Assembly: GCA_919901705.1 (NCBI GenBank)
Contig: CAKKPR010000047.1
Coordinates: 1-8,054, forward strand
DNA: 8,054 nt
Reading direction: 5' to 3'
Origin: Thermodesulfovibrionales bacterium
Lineage (GTDB): Bacteria; Nitrospirota; Thermodesulfovibrionia; Thermodesulfovibrionales; UBA1546
Shown: positions 5,999 through 8,054 of the stretch, piece after piece
Numbering within the stretch: the stretch's first letter is position 1
How the letters are laid out: the number at the start of each line of letters is the position of its first letter
The notes under the pieces: model-generated
What the model saw: the letters and a program-made list of their open reading frames with translations, nothing else
Told to the model about the DNA's origin: nothing
Database searches by the model: none
Translations under genes and position numbers: made by a program

Positions 5999-6235
5999 TT
6001 ACTCTATGATATCTCCTTCCACAAGTTCAACATCTACGCCCTGCTCTCTCAGGAATTTTATGCCTTTTTCAAGATTTTCTTCTGTTCCCTCAAGCTCGAG
6101 AACCATCTCTCCAACGGTCTCTGTAACCCTGGCCCGCCTGATATTAGGCATCACATTGTATTCTCTGGCCATTGTAAATATAACAGGCTCTTTGATGAGA
6201 CGCTGCGGAAAAGTCAATTTAATACGCTTCTTCAT
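5999..6235 (-). CDS. Stand-alone NIL-domain protein
   Basis: The 78-residue protein appears to be a single NIL domain, a ferredoxin-like fold known from the C-terminus of the methionine transporter ATPase MetN and from proteins tied to sulfur amino-acid synthesis. The pattern fits: an opening strand (KRIKLTFP) and a helix with KEPVIFTMAREYNVMPNIRR (15-34), then VGEMVLELEG (41-50), a helix ENLEKGIKFLREQG and a final strand VDVELVE. There is no ATPase or ferredoxin part attached. By analogy NIL may bind a sulfur amino acid or stabilise a sulfur-transfer partner; the exact role is unknown. It lies between a CysO-like carrier and thrC. AGGAGG four bases before the ATG gives a strong, well-defined start. 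Confidence 0.85.
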   Translation of the reverse strand: MKKRIKLTFPQRLIKEPVIFTMAREYNVMPNIRRARVTETVGEMVLELEGTEENLEKGIKFLREQGVDVELVEGDIIE

Positions 6236-6257
6236 AAGACCTCCTCTTTCGTGTCTG

Positions 6258-6308
6258 TGTCAGTGGATAGTGTCAGTAATTATTTAAAACTAACACTGAC
6301 AACTGTCA
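6258..6308. repeat. Inverted-repeat cluster in the cysO-NIL spacer
   Basis: TGTCAGTG (6258-6265) pairs with CACTGACA (6294-6301), and just inside TAGT (6268-6271) pairs with ACTA (6289-6292), giving a 12-pair imperfect stem with a 17-base AT-rich loop. TGACA-AC-TGTCA (6297-6308) is an overlapping palindrome offering an alternative fold. The spacer is dominated by permutations of AGTGTCAGT/CACTGACA. No U-run follows on the transcribed strand, so processing or stabilisation is more likely than termination. Confidence 0.55.
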
Positions 6309-6312
6309 CTAA

Positions 6313-6594
6313 TCACTGTTTACTGCCGCCTGCAATAGCAGGAACTATAGAAACTTCATCTCCGTCCTTAACTGTTGTATCCTCTGCCTTCAGAAACCTT
6401 ATGTCCTCTTCATTAACATAGATATTAACAAATCTCCTTATCTTGCCCCCATCTGATATTCTCTCGGCTATGCCGGGAAATCTCTTGTCAAGGTCGGCAA
6501 CAAGATTCATTATTGTGCCTGACACGCCCTCCACCTCTTCCTTGCCCTGTGTTAATCTCTGAAGCGGTGTTGGAATTCTAACTTTTACTGCCAT
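6313..6594 (-). CDS. cysO: CysO-like sulfur-carrier protein (ThiS/MoaD fold) with GG-SKQ tail
   Basis: This 93-residue beta-grasp protein is the sulfur carrier of a thiocarboxylate system. It closely resembles mycobacterial CysO as I recall it: IPTPLQRLT at 7-15, RFVNIYVNEEDIRF at about 55-68, DGDEVSIVPAIAGG at the end. In CysO the terminal glycine is adenylated and loaded with sulfur, and CysM then uses the thiocarboxylate. Here GG (89-90) is followed by SKQ, which must be removed before activation. A Mec-like JAMM peptidase encoded upstream is a candidate for the trimming, by analogy with QbsD and HcyD. Two adjacent ATGs exist; the second (6594) is six bases from AGGAGG and gives a one-base TGATG overlap with the preceding stop, so I prefer it. 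The first would add one Met. Confidence 0.9.
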   Translation of the reverse strand: MAVKVRIPTPLQRLTQGKEEVEGVSGTIMNLVADLDKRFPGIAERISDGGKIRRFVNIYVNEEDIRFLKAEDTTVKDGDEVSIVPAIAGGSKQ

Positions 6595-7832
6595 CATTTA
6601 CCTCCTATTTTTTTCAGCACTTCTTCAAAAGATGCCAGATTTGGTTTTATAAAATGCGGCGACGCTGTATGCCCGCTCAAGGCCTCCTGCGTCTTAAGCC
6701 CGTTTCCTGTTATACACATCACAGTAGTCTCATCCCTGTTAATCTTGCCGGACTCAAGAAGCTTTTTTGTACATGCAAGCGTAACGCCTCCCGCAGTCTC
6801 TGCAAATATACCCTCTGTCCTGGCAAGCATTTTTATTCCCTCGATAATCTCTTCGTCAGAGACATCCTCGGCATATCCGCCTGTTTCCTTCACAACCTGA
6901 ATGGCATAAAACCCGTCTGCCGGATTACCGATTGCAAGAGACTTGGCAACGGTATTCGGCTTTACAGGCCTTATCACATCAGTGCCTGTCTTTATTGCAG
7001 TTGCTATTGGAGAACATCCCGTAGCCTGGGCAGCAAAGACCTTTGTATTCAATTCCTTTATTATGCCTATGGTTTTAAATTCCTTAAACGACTTCCACAC
7101 CTTTGTCAGCAATGAGCCGCTTGCGCAGGGCACAACCACATTGTCAGGGGCCTTCCACCCTAACTGCTCTATAATCTCAAAGCCCTGTGTCTTTGAGCCT
7201 TCTGCATAGAACGGCCTTATGTTTATGTTCACAAACGCCCATTTATATTTATTTGCTATCTCGCTGCAAAGCCTGTTTACCTCATCATAATTGCCGTCAA
7301 CAGCAACCAGGTTCGGTTCATAAATCAATGACGCGACTATCTTGCTTGCCTCAAGCGTTGCAGGTATAAAGACAAATCTCTTGAAGCCTGCCCTTGCTCC
7401 GTGAGCAGAAACAGAATGGGCAAGATTTCCGGTAGAGGCGCATGCAACTGTATCAAACCCGAATTCCTTTGCCTTTGTGAGAGCAACTGCAACAACCCTG
7501 TCCTTGAATGAGAGGGTCGGATGGGCAACAGTATCATCCTTTATATACAATTCTTTTACCCCAAGTTCCCTCGCAAGGTTGTTTGCCTTTATCAACGGCG
7601 TAAAACCTGATTCAAGGCCTACCTGCGGTTCTCCGTCAATAGGCAGAAGTTCTTTATAGCGCCAGAGGTTCTCTTCCCTTGCCTTGATACTCTTTCTGGT
7701 CAGTACTTTCTTTATTTTTTTATAATCATAAACAACTTCCAGTGGCCCGAAGCAGAATTCACAGACATATATAGGATCAACAGGATATTCCCTGCCGCAT
7801 TCTCTGCACTTAAGACCGTTTACATATCCCAT
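6594..7832 (-). CDS. Zinc-ribbon threonine-synthase paralogue in the sulfur-carrier cluster
   Basis: This 412-residue fold-type II PLP enzyme of the ThrC family has an N-terminal zinc ribbon (Cys9, Cys12, Cys24, Cys27). The catalytic domain carries SGFTPLIKANNL (75-86), the Schiff-base lysine in PTLSFKDR (Lys110), ASTGNLAHSVSAHGARAG (132-149) and CITGNGLKT near the end. The GNAGN phosphate loop of the paralogue at 4831-5919 is replaced by CASGSLL (236-242). It would be annotated threonine synthase, but its position directly before the CysO-like gene and its divergence suggest it may use another nucleophile, possibly carrier-bound sulfur, or another substrate. True threonine synthase remains possible. 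The ATG at 7832 was chosen because AAGGAGG lies five bases upstream; a GTG at 7838 would sit inside that site. Confidence 0.87.
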   Translation of the reverse strand: MGYVNGLKCRECGREYPVDPIYVCEFCFGPLEVVYDYKKIKKVLTRKSIKAREENLWRYKELLPIDGEPQVGLESGFTPLIKANNLARELGVKELYIKDDTVAHPTLSFKDRVVAVALTKAKEFGFDTVACASTGNLAHSVSAHGARAGFKRFVFIPATLEASKIVASLIYEPNLVAVDGNYDEVNRLCSEIANKYKWAFVNINIRPFYAEGSKTQGFEIIEQLGWKAPDNVVVPCASGSLLTKVWKSFKEFKTIGIIKELNTKVFAAQATGCSPIATAIKTGTDVIRPVKPNTVAKSLAIGNPADGFYAIQVVKETGGYAEDVSDEEIIEGIKMLARTEGIFAETAGGVTLACTKKLLESGKINRDETTVMCITGNGLKTQEALSGHTASPHFIKPNLASFEEVLKKIGGK

Positions 7833-7835
7833 AAG

Positions 7836-7844
7836 CACCTCCTT
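7836..7844 (-). promoter_or_regulatory. Ribosome binding site fixing the start of the zinc-ribbon ThrC paralogue
   Basis: The minus strand reads AAGGAGGTGCTTATG. AAGGAGG is an almost ideal anti-16S match with five bases to the ATG at 7832. The in-frame GTG at 7838 overlaps the site and cannot be the main start. Confidence 0.75.
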
Positions 7845-7919
7845 CTTGCAATTGAAAAATGAGTAATATTTTACTCTAAAATGGATGAAAATTAAAATAG
7901 GAATTTTGTCAGGCTGGTT
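7845..7919. other. Spacer between the JAMM gene and the ThrC paralogue
   Basis: This AT-rich spacer holds a small inverted repeat, GAGTAA (7861-7866) and TTACTC (7871-7876). A weak minus-strand promoter-like pair, TTTTCA and TATTAC spaced by 17 bases, overlaps it. I see no terminator and no conserved riboswitch or leader peptide. Transcription may continue from upstream, start here, or both. Confidence 0.35.
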
Positions 7920-8054
7920 TTATTCTTTCACAGCTATAGTGACTTCTTTTATCTTCCCTTCCTTTATTAAATACCCCTTCATCACCGGTTCGCTTTCTAT
8001 CAGGCTCACGATAATGTAGATGGAGTCCTCATAGAATGCAAGGTTTAAATCTTT
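7920..8054 (-). CDS. C-terminal end of a probable JAMM/M67 metallopeptidase (Mec-like)
   Basis: The last 44 codons of a gene enter from the right edge and end in TAA at 7922-7920. The translation includes DLNLAFYEDSIYIIVSL, then EPVMKGYLIKEGKIKEV and the end TIAVKE. This matches the way JAMM/MPN+ peptidases of the Mec type finish, a strand of YxIVSL followed by an AFRI-DGKIxEV-like pair of strands. In mycobacteria Mec cleaves cysteine from CysO-Cys. The catalytic His-x-His and Asp motifs would lie outside the window, so activity cannot be checked. The adjoining CysO-like gene and the CysM gene of the operon make the assignment much more likely than the tail alone would. Confidence 0.68.
   Translation of the reverse strand, partial: KDLNLAFYEDSIYIIVSLIESEPVMKGYLIKEGKIKEVTIAVKE

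Noticed and set aside
7839..7919. Riboswitch or T-box leader before the operon
   Set aside because: The spacer is only about 80 bases and shows no SAM, lysine or T-box core elements.

Overview
The window looks like bacterial chromosome of moderate GC content, with densely packed genes that all lie on the minus strand. Strong AGGAGG-type ribosome sites, dispersed GTCATTGCGAG/CTCGCAATGAC repeats, and the run threonine synthase - ThiS-like protein - NIL protein - threonine synthase - phosphoglycerate-mutase-like enzyme - aspartokinase - cysteine synthase suggest an anaerobic Nitrospirota or deltaproteobacterial-grade (Desulfobacterota-type) organism. That placement is inference from gene order and repeat style, not from a marker gene.

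Layout, read in the direction of transcription from the right edge. At 7920-8054 is the C-terminal end of a gene that resembles the JAMM/M67 peptidase Mec. A run of seven biosynthetic genes follows: a zinc-ribbon threonine-synthase paralogue (6594-7832), a CysO/ThiS-type sulfur carrier (6313-6594), a stand-alone NIL-domain protein (5999-6235), a canonical threonine synthase (4831-5919), an ApgM-family enzyme that is probably the homoserine kinase (3481-4698), aspartate kinase lysC (2237-3481) and cysteine synthase cysM (1329-2237). Several junctions are stop/start overlaps of one base (TGATG, TAGTG, TAATG), so the set is probably one operon. Next comes a repeat-filled spacer of 276 bases, then a Phd/YefM-RelE/ParE toxin-antitoxin pair (448-1052) and an AbrB/VapB-VapC pair (1-339, toxin cut by the window edge).

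How the genes fit together. LysC makes aspartyl phosphate. Homoserine, made elsewhere, would be phosphorylated by the ApgM/ThrB2-type enzyme and converted to threonine by the canonical ThrC. The CysO-like carrier, the Mec-like peptidase and CysM match the three parts of the mycobacterial protein-thiocarboxylate route to cysteine. The activating E1-like enzyme is not in the window. The first ThrC paralogue and the NIL protein sit next to the carrier and lack an obvious job in plain threonine synthesis. The carrier also ends in GG-SKQ rather than free GG, so it would need trimming.

The most interesting possibility is therefore a combined sulfur-carrier and aspartate-family operon in which the ThrC paralogue accepts sulfur from the carrier. 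This is a hypothesis. Two copies of a palindromic dispersed repeat lie in the operon region, one between thrC and the ApgM-type gene and one after cysM. The longest gap between genes is 1053-1328; its contents are described in the repeat, promoter and operator entries.
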